Positions 32,954 to 44,641 of a DNA stretch of 64,000 nucleotides are shown here, one piece after another (within the stretch, counting starts at the first letter, position 1; each line of letters starts with the position of its first letter). The notes under the pieces were generated by a model. The model saw nothing but the letters and a program-made list of their open reading frames with translations, made no database searches and was not told the origin of the DNA. This stretch comes from Macrococcus brunensis. Its GTDB lineage: Bacteria > Bacillota > Bacilli > Staphylococcales > Staphylococcaceae. Location: contig NZ_SCWA01000003.1 in assembly GCF_004359615.1 (NCBI RefSeq), positions 1-64,000 on the forward strand, given 5' to 3'. Position numbers and translations under genes: made by a program.

Positions 32954-34709
32954 ATACTTTGGCATGACCTGCATAAATCTTATTATGCTGTGCATCTACT
33001 GTTACAGTAGCGCCGTTTTCAAACTTATCATAGATGCCTTCTATGCCGACGATGGTCGGTTTTCCAAGTGTCAGTCCTACAACAGCGGCATGACTTGTCA
33101 GTCCGCCTTCTTCTGTTGCAATAGCGACTGCCTGTTCAAGATAAGGCACCATATCAGCATCTGTAGAATGCGTGATGATAACTGCATCTGTCAGATCTTT
33201 GTCAGCTAACTCTCCAGCATTTCTAGCGATTACGATACGCCCGACTGCTGATGTACGACCGATACCTTGACCAGTAGCGAGTTCGTCACCTACGAGCTGA
33301 ATCTTCATAAAGTTCGTCGTGCCAGCTTCACCTGTCGGGATACCCGCTGTAATAATAATCAGGTCGCCATTTTCCACGCTACCTGCTTCAATAGCTGCTT
33401 CTGATGCCTGTTCCAGCAGCTGGTCTGTCGTTTTCTTGCCTTCTTTGACGACTGGAATCGTTCCCCAGACTAGAGCCATATGACGAGCTGTCTGCTCATA
33501 AGGCGTCATCGCAATGATGTGTGCATGCGGGCGGTATTTAGAAATAATCTGAGCAGTGTGACCACTTTCTGTCGCAGCTACAATAGTCTGTACGTCCAGG
33601 TTAAGCGCTGTATGAGCCACAGAAACCCCAATTGCATTGACCATATTTGTTTCATTTAATTTTGTTCGAGCGTTCAGCAGGAACTTATAATCCTGTGCTT
33701 CTTCTGCAGCAAAAGCGATGTTAGCCATTACTTTTACTGATTCTACAGGATACTGGCCGGCTGCTGTCTCGCCTGATAACATGACTGCGTCTGTGCCGTC
33801 ATAGATCGCATTCGCAACGTCACTTGCTTCTGCACGGGTCGGACGCGGATTACGCTGCATAGAATCCAGCATCTGCGTAGCTGTAATGACCGGCTTACCA
33901 AGTGCATTACACTTACGGATTAATTCTTTCTGAACTAACGGCACACGTTCTGCTGGAATTTCAACACCCATATCGCCACGAGCAACCATTAACCCGTCTG
34001 ACACCTGAAGAATCTGGTCGATATTATCGATACCTTCTTCATTCTCAATCTTAGGAATGATGCGGATTGTTGTACATTTACGGTCTTCAAGAATCTTACG
34101 GATTTCAAGAACATCGCTTGCACGACGAACAAATGAGGCTGCAATAAAGTCGACTTGCTGATCGATACCAAACTTGATGTCTTCAGCATCTTTTTCAGTA
34201 ATACCTGGTAAGTTGACTTTAACGCCTGGCAGGTTAACCCCTTTTTTGTTCTTTAGTTCACCAGCGTTAATGACGTCACAGACAATTTTACCTTCATCAT
34301 GCTTTAAGTCTTTCACTTTCAGTTCAATCAGACCATCGTCTAATAAAATCGTTGAACCGACATGAACATCGTTGATCAATTCAGGGTAAGTCACAGAGAA
34401 TTCGTTCGCTGTGCCAAGTACTTCCTGCATATTGATGACAACTGATGTATTCTTCTGCAGTTCAATCTTATCGTTCTCCATATTATGCGTACGGATTTCA
34501 GGCCCTTTCGTATCAAGCAGGATGGCTACTGTCTTGTTCAGTTTTCGGGCTGTTTCACGGATACGTGCGATACGCTCACCATGTTCTTCATGAGAACCAT
34601 GTGAGAAGTTCAGACGCGCAACATTCATCCCTGCTGTCATCAGTTGTTCAAGTATTTCTGGTGATTCCGAAGCTGGACCAATCGTACATACAATTTTCGT
34701 TTTTCTCAT
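32952..34709 (-). CDS. pyk: pyruvate kinase with C-terminal PEP-utilizer-like domain
   Basis: A protein of 585 residues. The barrel has [37 protein letters not shown], the active-site [14 protein letters not shown] and [13 protein letters not shown], and TATQMLDSM. The C domain ends near 470. An extra domain of about 110 residues follows ([11 protein letters not shown]-like region and [23 protein letters not shown]), the His-containing PEP-utilizer fold found in Bacillus and Staphylococcus enzymes. It makes ATP and pyruvate from PEP. Follows pfkA by 25 bases as a glycolytic operon. Confidence 0.97.
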   Translation of the reverse strand: MRKTKIVCTIGPASESPEILEQLMTAGMNVARLNFSHGSHEEHGERIARIRETARKLNKTVAILLDTKGPEIRTHNMENDKIELQKNTSVVINMQEVLGTANEFSVTYPELINDVHVGSTILLDDGLIELKVKDLKHDEGKIVCDVINAGELKNKKGVNLPGVKVNLPGITEKDAEDIKFGIDQQVDFIAASFVRRASDVLEIRKILEDRKCTTIRIIPKIENEEGIDNIDQILQVSDGLMVARGDMGVEIPAERVPLVQKELIRKCNALGKPVITATQMLDSMQRNPRPTRAEASDVANAIYDGTDAVMLSGETAAGQYPVESVKVMANIAFAAEEAQDYKFLLNARTKLNETNMVNAIGVSVAHTALNLDVQTIVAATESGHTAQIISKYRPHAHIIAMTPYEQTARHMALVWGTIPVVKEGKKTTDQLLEQASEAAIEAGSVENGDLIIITAGIPTGEAGTTNFMKIQLVGDELATGQGIGRTSAVGRIVIARNAGELADKDLTDAVIITHSTDADMVPYLEQAVAIATEEGGLTSHAAVVGLTLGKPTIVGIEGIYDKFENGATVTVDAQHNKIYAGHAKV

Positions 34710-34734
34710 TATTTCTCCCCCATTATCAGTTTAA

Positions 34735-35721
<987 letters not shown>

Positions 35722-35804
35722 TTATTTATAACGTACCACAAAAAAAAGTAGGATGCTATTAATTGCAAACAGGGTTGAAAATGAAAACGTTTCACATCAT
35801 ATTC

Positions 35805-36740
35805 TTAGTTAAATGACTGGCCGGAACCGATATTTCGGTATTTTTCATAGCGCTGATTGATCAGTTCATCAGCAGATAATTGAGTCAGTTCAGAGAGAGA
35901 ATCAGAGATGGCTTCCGCAATTTTTTCACTTTGTCTTTCAACGTCTTCATGAGCGCCTCCAACTACTTCTTCGATTACACGGTCTGCAACATCTAAATCA
36001 AGTAAGTCAGGCGCAGTAATTCGCATCGTTTCAGCGGCACGTTTAGCCTGTGTACTATCCTTCCAGAGAAGAGCGGCTGCGCCTTCCGGGGAAATGACTG
36101 AATAAGTTGAATTCTCAAGCATGAGCAGATGATTACAGATACCGATTCCTAGAGCGCCACCGCTTCCACCTTCACCGATAACAATCGAAATAACGGGTAC
36201 TGATAGTCCCGCCATCTCCACTAAGTTGCGGGCTATTGACTCACTCTGCCCGCGCTCTTCTGCTGCTTTACCAGGATAAGCTCCTTTCGTATCGATAAAA
36301 CAGATAATCGGTCGTTTAAACTTCTCTGCCTGTTTCATCAATCTCAGCGCTTTACGATAACCTTCAGGATGTGCCATACCGAAGTTGCGGTAAATATTGT
36401 CCTTTGTATCTTTTCCGCGCTGATGACCGATGACGGTAACGGGTGTGTCATGGAACATAGCGATGCCGCCGATCATCGCTGCATCGTCACCATAAGTACG
36501 GTCGCCGTGCAGTTCAATGAAGTCGTCAAAAATCGCATAGATATAATCAAGAGTCGTCGGTCTGACACCTAAGCGTGCAATCTGGACCCGATCCCAAGGT
36601 TCCAGTTCACGATATATTTTCTTCTGAAGTTCCGCACGTTCTTCTTTCAGTTGTTTCAGTTCTTCTTCACTGCTCTTCTTTTCCAGTTCCTTGATTCTGT
36701 TATCCAGCACTGCAAGTGGTTTCTCAAATTCCAGTGTCAT
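35805..36740 (-). CDS. accA: acetyl-CoA carboxylase carboxyltransferase subunit alpha
   Basis: A protein of 311 residues. It begins with a coiled N-terminus ([19 protein letters not shown]) and continues with [66 protein letters not shown] and the oxyanion glycine pair [12 protein letters not shown]. With AccD it transfers CO2 from biotin to acetyl-CoA. It overlaps accD by 17 bases, so the two subunits are translationally coupled. Confidence 0.97.
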   Translation of the reverse strand: MTLEFEKPLAVLDNRIKELEKKSSEEELKQLKEERAELQKKIYRELEPWDRVQIARLGVRPTTLDYIYAIFDDFIELHGDRTYGDDAAMIGGIAMFHDTPVTVIGHQRGKDTKDNIYRNFGMAHPEGYRKALRLMKQAEKFKRPIICFIDTKGAYPGKAAEERGQSESIARNLVEMAGLSVPVISIVIGEGGSGGALGIGICNHLLMLENSTYSVISPEGAAALLWKDSTQAKRAAETMRITAPDLLDLDVADRVIEEVVGGAHEDVERQSEKIAEAISDSLSELTQLSADELINQRYEKYRNIGSGQSFN

Positions 36741-37596
36741 CTGCTTTACCTCCGTGCATCATTATTAATTGACTAAGTGTCTGTTTCATATCCTTGCGGT
36801 GAACGACTTTATCCAGCTGACCATGCTCCAGTAAAAATTCTGCTGTCTGAAAATCGTCTGGCAGTTTTTCATTGATGGTCTGCTCAATAATACGTCGGCC
36901 CGCGAAACCGATCAGACTTTCCGGTTCAGCCAGATTGATATCACCAACAGAAGCAAAGCTGGCACTGACTCCACCTGTTGTCGGATGTGTCATATATGCG
37001 ATGTAAAGCCCGCCCGCATCACTATGACGTTTAATCGCAACACTAGTCTTCGCCATCTGCATCAATGAAATAATACCTTCCTGCATTCGCGCTCCGCCAC
37101 TCGCCGTAAAAATAACAAATGGCAGCTTATGTTCAGTACAGTAGTCGATGACACGGCAGATTTTTTCTCCTACTACAGCACCCATCGACCCCATACGGAA
37201 CCTGGAATCCATGACGCAGATTCCGAGTGGCATACCGTCAATTTTGATCGTTCCTGTTACAACTGCTTCATTCAGCTGAGTTTTCTTTCTGTCTTTTTCA
37301 ACTTTCTCCATATAATCAGGGAAATCGAGCAAGTTCTCCGACAGCATCTCTGCATCAAATTCAACGAAACTGTTTTTATCAGCGAGAGATTGAATGCGGT
37401 CATGTGCCGTCATCGTTAAATGAAAGTTACATTCCACACAGACATTCAGGTTTTTGTTAAGTTCTTTTGTATACATGATTTTACCGCACTTCGGACATTT
37501 CACCATGATACCTTCAGGAACGTCTGTTGCCTTTATTTTGGGTACTGCCACATATTTCTTATTGCCATTATTACGTTTAAATAAATCTTTAATCAT
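36724..37596 (-). CDS. accD: acetyl-CoA carboxylase carboxyltransferase subunit beta
   Basis: A protein of 290 residues. The N-terminal zinc finger has [13 protein letters not shown] and CVECNFH. The crotonase-fold core has [13 protein letters not shown] and [13 protein letters not shown] with [10 protein letters not shown] near the C-terminus. It pairs with AccA for malonyl-CoA synthesis. The start overlaps the end of the GntR regulator gene by 8 bases, so accD and accA are in one unit with it. Confidence 0.97.
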   Translation of the reverse strand: MIKDLFKRNNGNKKYVAVPKIKATDVPEGIMVKCPKCGKIMYTKELNKNLNVCVECNFHLTMTAHDRIQSLADKNSFVEFDAEMLSENLLDFPDYMEKVEKDRKKTQLNEAVVTGTIKIDGMPLGICVMDSRFRMGSMGAVVGEKICRVIDYCTEHKLPFVIFTASGGARMQEGIISLMQMAKTSVAIKRHSDAGGLYIAYMTHPTTGGVSASFASVGDINLAEPESLIGFAGRRIIEQTINEKLPDDFQTAEFLLEHGQLDKVVHRKDMKQTLSQLIMMHGGKADDTGI

Positions 37597-38014
37597 GCTC
37601 GGACCCCTTCCCGCTGAATACTTTATCGTAACGTTTGATCAATCTGTAGACACGAAAGATAATTCTATTCTTGTCCCCGTGATGACTGATAAATCCTTCT
37701 AAAAGTTGCTTAAATTCTGTGATTTCATTCTTCTGTTTTTCTGAATAGATTAAAAAGCGGCCGATAATTTCAAAAAGCTGATGGTCATCTACATTGGAGA
37801 GAAAGGTTCCCTCGCCTCTTTTAGTCGTGATGATACCGATGAGTTCCATCGCTCTTAATGCTTCACGAATACTGGACCGGCTGATATTCATCTTTTCACT
37901 TAAATCCCGCTCTGAATGTAGTTTGTCTCCAGCAGACAGATCATGGGCTATCATATAGTTTTCGAGTTCTTTAACAACAGATATAAACCCTTTTTGTTTT
38001 GCAGTGTTCATCAT
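37589..38014 (-). CDS. GntR-family regulator (FadR-type HTH) with a shortened effector domain
   Basis: A protein of 141 residues. The winged helix (about 10-80) reads [42 protein letters not shown], a FadR-subfamily pattern. About 60 residues follow, where FCD-type regulators normally have 140-160, so the ligand-binding domain is truncated or of a different kind. ATG 38014 and the next codon ATG 38011 are both possible behind GGAGCAGA. It leads the operon with accD-accA. A palindrome with core TGGTCTGACCA precedes it and is the likely autoregulatory site; control of fatty-acid synthesis is an inference. Confidence 0.8.
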   Translation of the reverse strand: MMNTAKQKGFISVVKELENYMIAHDLSAGDKLHSERDLSEKMNISRSSIREALRAMELIGIITTKRGEGTFLSNVDDHQLFEIIGRFLIYSEKQKNEITEFKQLLEGFISHHGDKNRIIFRVYRLIKRYDKVFSGKGSEHD

Positions 38015-38035
38015 TCTGCTCCTAGTATGTAAAGT

Positions 38036-38068
38036 AAAAATTCCTTAGTGGTCTGACCACTAAGGAAT
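38036..38068 (-). promoter_or_regulatory. 29-bp perfect palindrome: GntR-type operator and dnaE terminator
   Basis: Arms ATTCCTTAGTGGTC are perfectly inverted around a single T (38040-38068). The core TGGTCTGACCA fits the FadR-subfamily pattern TGGTnnnACCA. On the minus strand the right arm is followed by TTTTTAC, so it also makes an intrinsic terminator after dnaE. A TATTAT -10-like box abuts it, which would place the operator at the start of the GntR transcript. Confidence 0.7.
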
Positions 38069-38098
38069 AATATATCATAATCATTTCAGTTTATAAAG

Positions 38099-41000
38099 TT
38101 AAATCAGGCGGATCAGTTCAGGCGAATAATGTGCTAGCAGCTGCTTCATTGTCTTCTGATTCACTGTAGCAATCTGCTTAGACTGACCTGTTGCATAGTC
38201 AAAGAACAGAAGCGCAATCTCTCCATCTTCCAGCGGTATCTTAGGCTCTTTGAGAAGATAGATTTCTTTCACTCTGTTCATATAATTATCTTTGAACTGC
38301 TTAAAAGTAGCCATCTCTTCCACAATGATTTTCCCTTTATCATCTCGTTTGCCTCTGATAACGACCTCTTTCTCATTAAGCACCGCTTCAAAACGCTCAA
38401 ATGCAGATGGAAAAATGACCAGTTCAGCTTCTGTCGAGCCATCTGTTGCGGTCGCAAAAGCCATAAGCTGCCCCTTTTTAGTGCGAATCTCTTTGACCGA
38501 CGTCAAACTGACGAGCAGCCAGTTTGACTGGTCCATATGATTCAGCTTAAAAAGCGGCAGATAAAGATGGTCATTGTACAACTTCTCAATTGGATGTGTC
38601 GATAGATAGAAACCGAGATACTCCACTTCATACTGTGTACGTTTCTCTTCTGACATTTCAGGGCGATCCTGATAACTTTTTTTCAGGCTGAAACCCAGTT
38701 CCTCGAGAAAGTGGTCATCCTCCTGTCCCTGTTCCATATCCATAATACTGTCAATGGACGCGAGTAACGTTGCACGCGTCTGTCCGAATTCATCGAAGAC
38801 ACCTGTTACAATCATCGCCTCGAGCGCTGCTTTTGAAACTGATCGTTTAGGCATACGCTGCATAAAATCATAGATGTCCAGGAACTGACCTTTCTGCCGT
38901 TCGTCCACTATCTCCTTTACCGTCCGGTAACCCATTCCTTTAATCATACCGAGTGACAGAATAACCTGATCCTGGTCTGCTCTGAAAAACCAGTGCGACT
39001 GATTGATAGAAGGCGGTTTAAACGTCATCTGTTTTGCCTTCATTTCAGCGATTAAATCGGCAAGTTTATCTTCACTGCCGATCACGTTGCTCATTGTTGC
39101 CGCATAAAAATAGGTTGGATAATGAACTTTTAAATAAAGCATCATATAGGCGATCTGCGCATAAGCAACCGCATGGGCCCTGGGAAAACCATAATCAGCA
39201 AATTTCATAATCAGCTCGTATATCGCCTCGGCTGTCGCTGTATCATAACCATTTTGCTCGCTGCCCCTGATAAAATGCTGACGTTCAGCTTCCAGTACAT
39301 CCCGTTTCTTTTTGCTCATTGCGCGTCTAAGCGTATCGGCTTCCCCTAAAGTGAAACCTGCAAACTGACTCGCAATCTGCATAATCTGTTCCTGATAGAT
39401 GATGACACCATAAGTTGATTTTAAAATAGGCTCAAGATCAGGATGCAGATAGTCAAACGGCTGACCATGACGTCTTTCAATGTAAAGCGGAATCTGTTCC
39501 ATCGGTCCGGGACGGTACAGACTGAGTACGGCGACAATATCTTCAAAGTTCTGCGGTTCAAGTTGACGCAGTACCTGCCTGATACCAGAAGATTCGAGCT
39601 GGAAAATCCCAGTTGTATCCGCCTGACTGAGGGCATCAAAAACAAGCGGGTCATGATAATTGATCGTTTTCGTCGTCAGTTTCTGCCGACTCGCATTTAA
39701 GACACGCTGAATAATCGTTAAATTGCGCAGACCCAGAAAATCGATTTTCAGTAATCCCAGATGTTCGACTTCTGTCATGGTCCACTGCGTTAAATTCAGC
39801 GTGTCTCCTTTAATGAGCGGGACGTAATTCGTCAACAGCTGGTCATGAACGATAATACCCGCTGCATGAGTAGAAGTATGGCGAGGTAAACCTTCCAGAC
39901 GCTTGGCGATAGTATACCACTGCCGATGCGCGTCGTCCTGCTCGGTAAACTGCTTGAACTCTGCGTTCTGATAGGCATCCTCAAGCATAGTTCCTGGTTT
40001 TTTAGGAATGAGGTGAGAAACAAACTTTAAATCGGAATCGGGAAACTGCAGAATCCGTCCGACATCGCGCATCACAGCGCGAGCCGTCAGATGGCCGAAC
40101 GTCACGATGCCTCCTACATTAAATGCGCCGTATTTCTTTACACAGTATTCGATGACTTCGTGACGTCTTGTATCCTCAAAATCAATATCGATATCCGGCA
40201 TCGTCACCCGTTCAGGATTTAAAAATCGTTCAAATAACAGCTGATGTTTAATCGGATCAATCATGGTGATATCCAGCAGATAACTGACAAGAGAACCCCC
40301 TGAAGAACCACGTCCCGGGCCGACAAGGATGCCCTGACTTTTCGCATAACGGATCAAATCACTGACAATCAGGAAGTAGTCACTGAACCCCATATCCGTA
40401 ATGATCTGATACTCTTTCTCCATTCTTGCCTTATATACTTCAGTAAAACCAGTGCATGCTTCGTCCAACAGCTGCTTTAAATAATCATCACTCGTTTCAC
40501 CGTTTGGCGTCTGAAATTTCGGCAGATGGTGCAGCTGCGGAATTTGAACGTCACACATCGCTGCAATTGCTTCAGTTCGTTCTAAAAACGGACGCTCGAC
40601 ATGTGACAAGGACTCAGAAGTTCTAAAGAAGTCTTCCCCTGTCACTTGATCCAGTGCCATCTTCTGATTATTCTCGATGGCCTGTAAAACATTCAGATCC
40701 GTCAGACCAGCTGACTCCATATATTTCACACTGCTGACATAGACTTTCTGCTCCGCTCTGACGTCAGACAGATGACAGGCATAGCTTCCCGGGAATAGTT
40801 CCAGAAACCCGTTATGCGCCTGCTTGAAAATAACGATGAGCCCTTCCAGATATTGCTTCAGTAATTTTTCTGATACAAAGTCCAGTTCTTTAAGCTGAAT
40901 ACGTGAGGACAGTCGAATAAGATTATGATAACCTTCCAGATTTTTCGCAAGCAGAATAGTTTCTGTTTCATCAGGACCTTCTGTCAGCCAGACTGTCATA

Positions 41001-41188
41001 CCGATAATCGGCTTGATGCCTTGCGCCAGACACTTCGTATAAAATGCCTGCACACCGTACATGGTATGGGTGTCTGTGATGGCAAGTGCGGTCTGACCCG
41101 CTTCTTTTGCACGGCTGATGACTTCATCTATTCTGACTGTTGATGCAAGCAGGTCATAAGCAGTATGAATATTCAGATGCACGACCAT
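38099..41188 (-). CDS. dnaE: DNA polymerase III subunit alpha, DnaE type
   Basis: A replicative polymerase of 1029 residues, used in Firmicutes with PolC to extend primers. The N-terminal PHP domain reads HLNIHTAYDLLAST, where most relatives have HLH at the first ligand; the third residue is Asn here. The palm has GPGRGSSGGSLVSYLLDIT and PDIDIDFEDTRR (catalytic Asp pair). The fingers read TGIFQLESSGIRQVLRQL and FADYGFPRAHAVAYA. The OB fold follows near 880-990. The GTG at 41197 is within the ribosome site GAGGTG, so ATG 41188 is used. It follows nrnA by 10 bases. Confidence 0.95.
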   Translation of the reverse strand: MVVHLNIHTAYDLLASTVRIDEVISRAKEAGQTALAITDTHTMYGVQAFYTKCLAQGIKPIIGMTVWLTEGPDETETILLAKNLEGYHNLIRLSSRIQLKELDFVSEKLLKQYLEGLIVIFKQAHNGFLELFPGSYACHLSDVRAEQKVYVSSVKYMESAGLTDLNVLQAIENNQKMALDQVTGEDFFRTSESLSHVERPFLERTEAIAAMCDVQIPQLHHLPKFQTPNGETSDDYLKQLLDEACTGFTEVYKARMEKEYQIITDMGFSDYFLIVSDLIRYAKSQGILVGPGRGSSGGSLVSYLLDITMIDPIKHQLLFERFLNPERVTMPDIDIDFEDTRRHEVIEYCVKKYGAFNVGGIVTFGHLTARAVMRDVGRILQFPDSDLKFVSHLIPKKPGTMLEDAYQNAEFKQFTEQDDAHRQWYTIAKRLEGLPRHTSTHAAGIIVHDQLLTNYVPLIKGDTLNLTQWTMTEVEHLGLLKIDFLGLRNLTIIQRVLNASRQKLTTKTINYHDPLVFDALSQADTTGIFQLESSGIRQVLRQLEPQNFEDIVAVLSLYRPGPMEQIPLYIERRHGQPFDYLHPDLEPILKSTYGVIIYQEQIMQIASQFAGFTLGEADTLRRAMSKKKRDVLEAERQHFIRGSEQNGYDTATAEAIYELIMKFADYGFPRAHAVAYAQIAYMMLYLKVHYPTYFYAATMSNVIGSEDKLADLIAEMKAKQMTFKPPSINQSHWFFRADQDQVILSLGMIKGMGYRTVKEIVDERQKGQFLDIYDFMQRMPKRSVSKAALEAMIVTGVFDEFGQTRATLLASIDSIMDMEQGQEDDHFLEELGFSLKKSYQDRPEMSEEKRTQYEVEYLGFYLSTHPIEKLYNDHLYLPLFKLNHMDQSNWLLVSLTSVKEIRTKKGQLMAFATATDGSTEAELVIFPSAFERFEAVLNEKEVVIRGKRDDKGKIIVEEMATFKQFKDNYMNRVKEIYLLKEPKIPLEDGEIALLFFDYATGQSKQIATVNQKTMKQLLAHYSPELIRLI

Positions 41189-41198
41189 CACTTTCACC

Positions 41199-42143
41199 TC
41201 ACTCTTTGACTGTAGATTTTAACTCACTGATCAATTGCTCAAGTTCTTCTTTACTGTAAACTGTTGCGCCGCTAGCCATCGGATGACCGCCGCCATTATA
41301 TCGTGCAGCAAGCGTGTTGATAGGTGCTCGTTTGCTTCTGATGCGTGCGCGAATCTGATTGCCTTCATCCACTGCAAAGACCCAGGCTTCAATCCCTGCT
41401 ACATCGCTTATACTATTGACGAAAAGCGAGGCATCATTTGCACTGATTTTGAACTGCTGCAGGATATCCTCTGTAATAAAGATAAAACCAACATGGTCCT
41501 CGTAACTGAAGTGCTGCAGCACATAGCCTTGAAAATGCATGCTTTCAAGTGTCCGCTGACTCATCTGATTCAGCATCTTTGTATGATCAAAATCATATGA
41601 CAACAGCATACCTGCAATCTCCATCGTGCGTGGTGATGTATTGTTAAAGAGGAAACGGCCCGTATCACCCACAATACCGATATAGAGGCGCTCCGCGATT
41701 TCTGTGTTCAGATAGTCCTGTCCAAAGCCAAACTGCATCAGCAGTTCAGCGATTAATTCACTTGTAGAGGATACTGTTGTATCAACGATATTGATGTCCC
41801 CGTAATTTTCTACAGGCGGATGATGGTCAATCTTGACCAGTTTATCTCCTAAATGATAGCGTGCATCATCTATTCGAGCCGCATTGGCTGTATCCAGCAC
41901 AATGACAAGTGCATTCTGGTAGTCACTATCCTGCACTTCATCCATTGAGCCGATGAATGCCAGGTTATCAACTGTTTCGCCAGTGGCCAGTATTTTTTTA
42001 TTAGGGTACATCTTCTGCAAGAGTGCTTTAAAACCTAGTTGAGAGCCCAGTGCATCTGGATCTGGGCGTACATGTCGATGCAGAATAATGGTATCGTAAT
42101 TATTGAGCCAGTTCTGTAACAATTTGATGCTATTTTTAGTCAT
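41199..42143 (-). CDS. nrnA: oligoribonuclease/pAp phosphatase NrnA (DHH family)
   Basis: A cytoplasmic phosphodiesterase of 314 residues. The DHH domain has ILHRHVRPDPDALGSQLG, VIVLDTANAARIDD and the metal site KIDHHPPVENYGDINIVD. DHHA1 has RYNGGGHPMASGATV at the C-terminus. It degrades short RNA oligomers and 3'-phosphoadenosine 5'-phosphate. The start is ATG 42143 behind AAAAGGAGAAAC. Co-directional with dnaE; this order is common in Bacilli. Confidence 0.92.
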   Translation of the reverse strand: MTKNSIKLLQNWLNNYDTIILHRHVRPDPDALGSQLGFKALLQKMYPNKKILATGETVDNLAFIGSMDEVQDSDYQNALVIVLDTANAARIDDARYHLGDKLVKIDHHPPVENYGDINIVDTTVSSTSELIAELLMQFGFGQDYLNTEIAERLYIGIVGDTGRFLFNNTSPRTMEIAGMLLSYDFDHTKMLNQMSQRTLESMHFQGYVLQHFSYEDHVGFIFITEDILQQFKISANDASLFVNSISDVAGIEAWVFAVDEGNQIRARIRSKRAPINTLAARYNGGGHPMASGATVYSKEELEQLISELKSTVKE

Positions 42144-42196
42144 AGTTTCTCCTTTTAGCAAATCCTCTGCTATAATGCAGATGGAGGTTGTTCATT

Positions 42197-42547
42197 ATGT
42201 GGAATACAATATCACCCTATCTTGCATCATTTGCGCTGGCTGTCATGATTATTTCGCTCGTCCTGACTTTATACCAGGTGGCACGCTACTTCAGAACGAA
42301 TCGTGAAGTACGTCGCGCATGGTATCGTGCCCGCGGCAGAATGATGTTCGGCATCTTCTTAGTTGCCTTTTCATTTAATCAGATCATCCAGTTCACAAAC
42401 CTGGTGACTTATCTCATCTGCGCCGTCCTTATTGTCTTCGCAGTTGCCAATATCAGTTACGGTGTACGTGCAATGCGCTACTTCGAACAGCATTTTGCAG
42501 AAGAAGACCGTGCATGGGCAGAACTTGAGAAAGAAAAGAAAGCATAA
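42197..42547 (+). CDS. YtpI-like membrane protein
   Basis: A protein of 116 residues with three hydrophobic segments (about 8-27, 47-67 and 70-88). An intervening basic stretch reads RTNREVRRAWYRARGRMMFG, and the tail is acidic (EEDRAWAELEKEKKA). It matches the YtpI family by size, layout and position next to nrnA. No function is known. I start at ATG 42197, nine bases after GGAGG; TTG 42188 is inside that ribosome site. Divergent from nrnA, with a TATAAT at 42170-42175. Confidence 0.75.
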   Translation: MWNTISPYLASFALAVMIISLVLTLYQVARYFRTNREVRRAWYRARGRMMFGIFLVAFSFNQIIQFTNLVTYLICAVLIVFAVANISYGVRAMRYFEQHFAEEDRAWAELEKEKKA

Positions 42548-42562
42548 TGCTTTCTTTTTTTA
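42531..42562. terminator. terminator after the YtpI-like gene
   Basis: Stem AAGAAAGCAT/ATGCTTTCTT with seven T residues; may also serve the convergent gene. Confidence 0.8.
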
Positions 42563-43852
42563 TGCTTCTATCAGCTGACACATCAGCATGGCTTTTGAGA
42601 CGATTTCTTCTTCAGAGTGAATCGTCACTTCCATCTTCGCGAATTTCCGCCCAAGGTCCAGCATTTCACATGAGATTGTGAGGACTGTATCAATCGGTAC
42701 TGTTTTCAGGAAGTAGATGTTCAGGCTTTCAATAAGCGCTTCACCTCGTCGCTCCCGCTTGAGCAGATGTTTCGTCGCTTCTTCTATGATGGCGACGAAT
42801 ACAGATTTACTCATCGTTCCGAGCTGATTGGACATCTGCGGCGTCACTCGGATGGTGATATCATCTCCGAACTTCATCTGCTTCAGCACCTGATCATTCA
42901 ACGTATGACCAATCTGCGGCTGACGTTCTATCGACTGCATGGCGCGCAGAACATCTTCACGTGTGACAATACCAATCAGTCGATGATTCTTGCTGACGAC
43001 CGGTAAAAGCTCGATGCCTTCCCATATCATGACATGTGCACAAGTCGCGATGGTTGAGCTCAAGTTAACCGTGATAGGATTCTTCGTCATGATGCGTTTT
43101 ATTTTCATGCTGTTATCCAGGTCAATAATATCTTTGTTCGTTACGATGCCATAAGCACGGTTCTGATCGTCCAGTACAGGAAAACGTGTATGACCTGAGC
43201 TGTGAGACAAAGCTTTCCAGTCTCCTACTGTATCGTTTTCATACAAGACATTGGTCTCACTGACCGGAATCAGTATCTCTGCGACCGTCAGGACTTCCTG
43301 TTTAATCAGTTGATCATAAAGCGCACGGTTGATGATGTTCGCCACGGCAAAAGTGTCATGGCTCGTCGATAGAATCGGCAGACCTTTCTGGTCGGCCAGC
43401 TGTCTGATTGAATCACTGACTGCAAATCCACCTGTCACGAGTACCGCACTGCCTTTTTCAAGTGCAAGCTGCTGGATGTTCTCACGGTTGCCCACAATGA
43501 GCAGGGTGTTCTCACCTAAATATTTTGTGACGTCTTCCTGCTCCATTGCCCCGATAGCAAAGCGCGACAGAGATTTATGAAGTCCCGTACGGCCACCGAT
43601 CAGCTGACCGTCAATAATTTTGACGATTTCAGCAAATGTCAGATTTTCAATCGCTTCCCGCGTTTTTTTCTCGATACGGATTGTTCCGATACGTTCCATT
43701 GTAGAGACGATGCCTCTGTTTTCAGCATCTTTAATCGCTCTATATGCTGTTCCTTCTGAAACAGACAGATCTTTAGCGATCTGTCTGACGGAAATTTTGC
43801 TGCCCACTTTGAGCACTTCTATATGTTTGATAATTTGTTCATGTTTCGTCAT
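42560..43852 (-). CDS. DRTGG-CBS-hotdog regulatory protein (YtoI-like)
   Basis: A protein of 430 residues with four modules. A winged helix at about 1-65 (KISVRQIAKDLSVSEGTAYRAIKDAENRGIV) is followed by a DRTGG domain (about 70-180, LLIVGNRENIQQLALEKGSAVLVTGGF). A pair of CBS domains (about 190-305, HSSGHTRFPVLDDQNRAYGIVTNKDI and GIELLPVVSKNHRLIGIVTREDV) precedes a C-terminal hotdog thioesterase-like domain (about 325-430). The architecture equals B. subtilis YtoI. A ligand-sensing role with nucleotide binding at the CBS pair is inferred; no target is known. Confidence 0.87.
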   Translation of the reverse strand: MTKHEQIIKHIEVLKVGSKISVRQIAKDLSVSEGTAYRAIKDAENRGIVSTMERIGTIRIEKKTREAIENLTFAEIVKIIDGQLIGGRTGLHKSLSRFAIGAMEQEDVTKYLGENTLLIVGNRENIQQLALEKGSAVLVTGGFAVSDSIRQLADQKGLPILSTSHDTFAVANIINRALYDQLIKQEVLTVAEILIPVSETNVLYENDTVGDWKALSHSSGHTRFPVLDDQNRAYGIVTNKDIIDLDNSMKIKRIMTKNPITVNLSSTIATCAHVMIWEGIELLPVVSKNHRLIGIVTREDVLRAMQSIERQPQIGHTLNDQVLKQMKFGDDITIRVTPQMSNQLGTMSKSVFVAIIEEATKHLLKRERRGEALIESLNIYFLKTVPIDTVLTISCEMLDLGRKFAKMEVTIHSEEEIVSKAMLMCQLIEA

Positions 43853-43865
43853 GCTGGCACCTCAA

Positions 43866-44549
43866 TTATAATGTGACGGATTCACCCGGCTGTATAATTT
43901 CTACCTTTCCATCTACTTTGCTTTTAAATACTTCAGGATCCTGTTTAATCAGATCAAACGTATCATAATGAATCGGCACTGTTATATCCGGTTTAATAAA
44001 ATGGTTGATTGCATAGCTTGCATCGTCAATGCCCATCGTAAAATTATCACCGATTGGAATAAAGCAGAGATTAACAGGATGTCTGTCAGCAATCAGCTTC
44101 ATATCGGAGAATAGACCTGTATCACCCGCGTGATAGATCACTTTTTCACCTAGAGTAAAGATAAGACCGCACGGCATCCCTAAATAAACAATGCTTCCGT
44201 CTTCTTCGGTATAGGAATTACTATGAAAGGCCTGAACAAATTTAACCTGACCAAAATCAAATGCCCGGTTTCCTCCGATGTTCATCGGATGTCCATTCTC
44301 CACACCTTTTGTCGCCAGATAATCGATGAGTTCCGGCAGGGCGATGACCAGCGCACCTGTACGTTTCGCAAGCGCAATCGTGTCACCTAAATGATCGCCG
44401 TGTCCGTGTGTCAGCACGATGAAATCAGCCTCTACTTCCTCAACGTTTAAATCTGATAAAGGATTTCCTGTAATAAAAGGATCTACAATCACTTTCTTAT
44501 CGTTTGCCTCAAAAGAAATACAAGATTGTCCGTGAAAAGTCACTTCCAT
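43866..44549 (-). CDS. metal-dependent hydrolase, UPF0173 (YtkL-like)
   Basis: A metallo-beta-lactamase-fold protein of 227 residues. It begins [13 protein letters not shown] and has the HxHxDH motif in [10 protein letters not shown] near 54, then [12 protein letters not shown] and IPIHYDTFD as further ligands. The substrate is unknown. ATG 44549 is used since it matches the usual beginning of the family; GAGGAG lies slightly far upstream. It is 13 bases before the YtoI-like gene and probably cotranscribed with it. Confidence 0.88.
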   Translation of the reverse strand: MEVTFHGQSCISFEANDKKVIVDPFITGNPLSDLNVEEVEADFIVLTHGHGDHLGDTIALAKRTGALVIALPELIDYLATKGVENGHPMNIGGNRAFDFGQVKFVQAFHSNSYTEEDGSIVYLGMPCGLIFTLGEKVIYHAGDTGLFSDMKLIADRHPVNLCFIPIGDNFTMGIDDASYAINHFIKPDITVPIHYDTFDLIKQDPEVFKSKVDGKVEIIQPGESVTL

Positions 44550-44641
44550 TTCTACTTCACTCCTCTTCATTATTTACTGTTATTATACCTCATTGCACTG
44601 TCTTTTGATATGATGGGACATATGAAGGAGTGTGGAACGAA

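Noticed and set aside
35781-35797. cre-like dyad TGAAAACGTTTCA upstream of pfkA
   Set aside because: The dyad is 13 bases instead of 14, so neither strand matches the cre consensus without a one-base insertion or several mismatches. Not called as a CcpA site.
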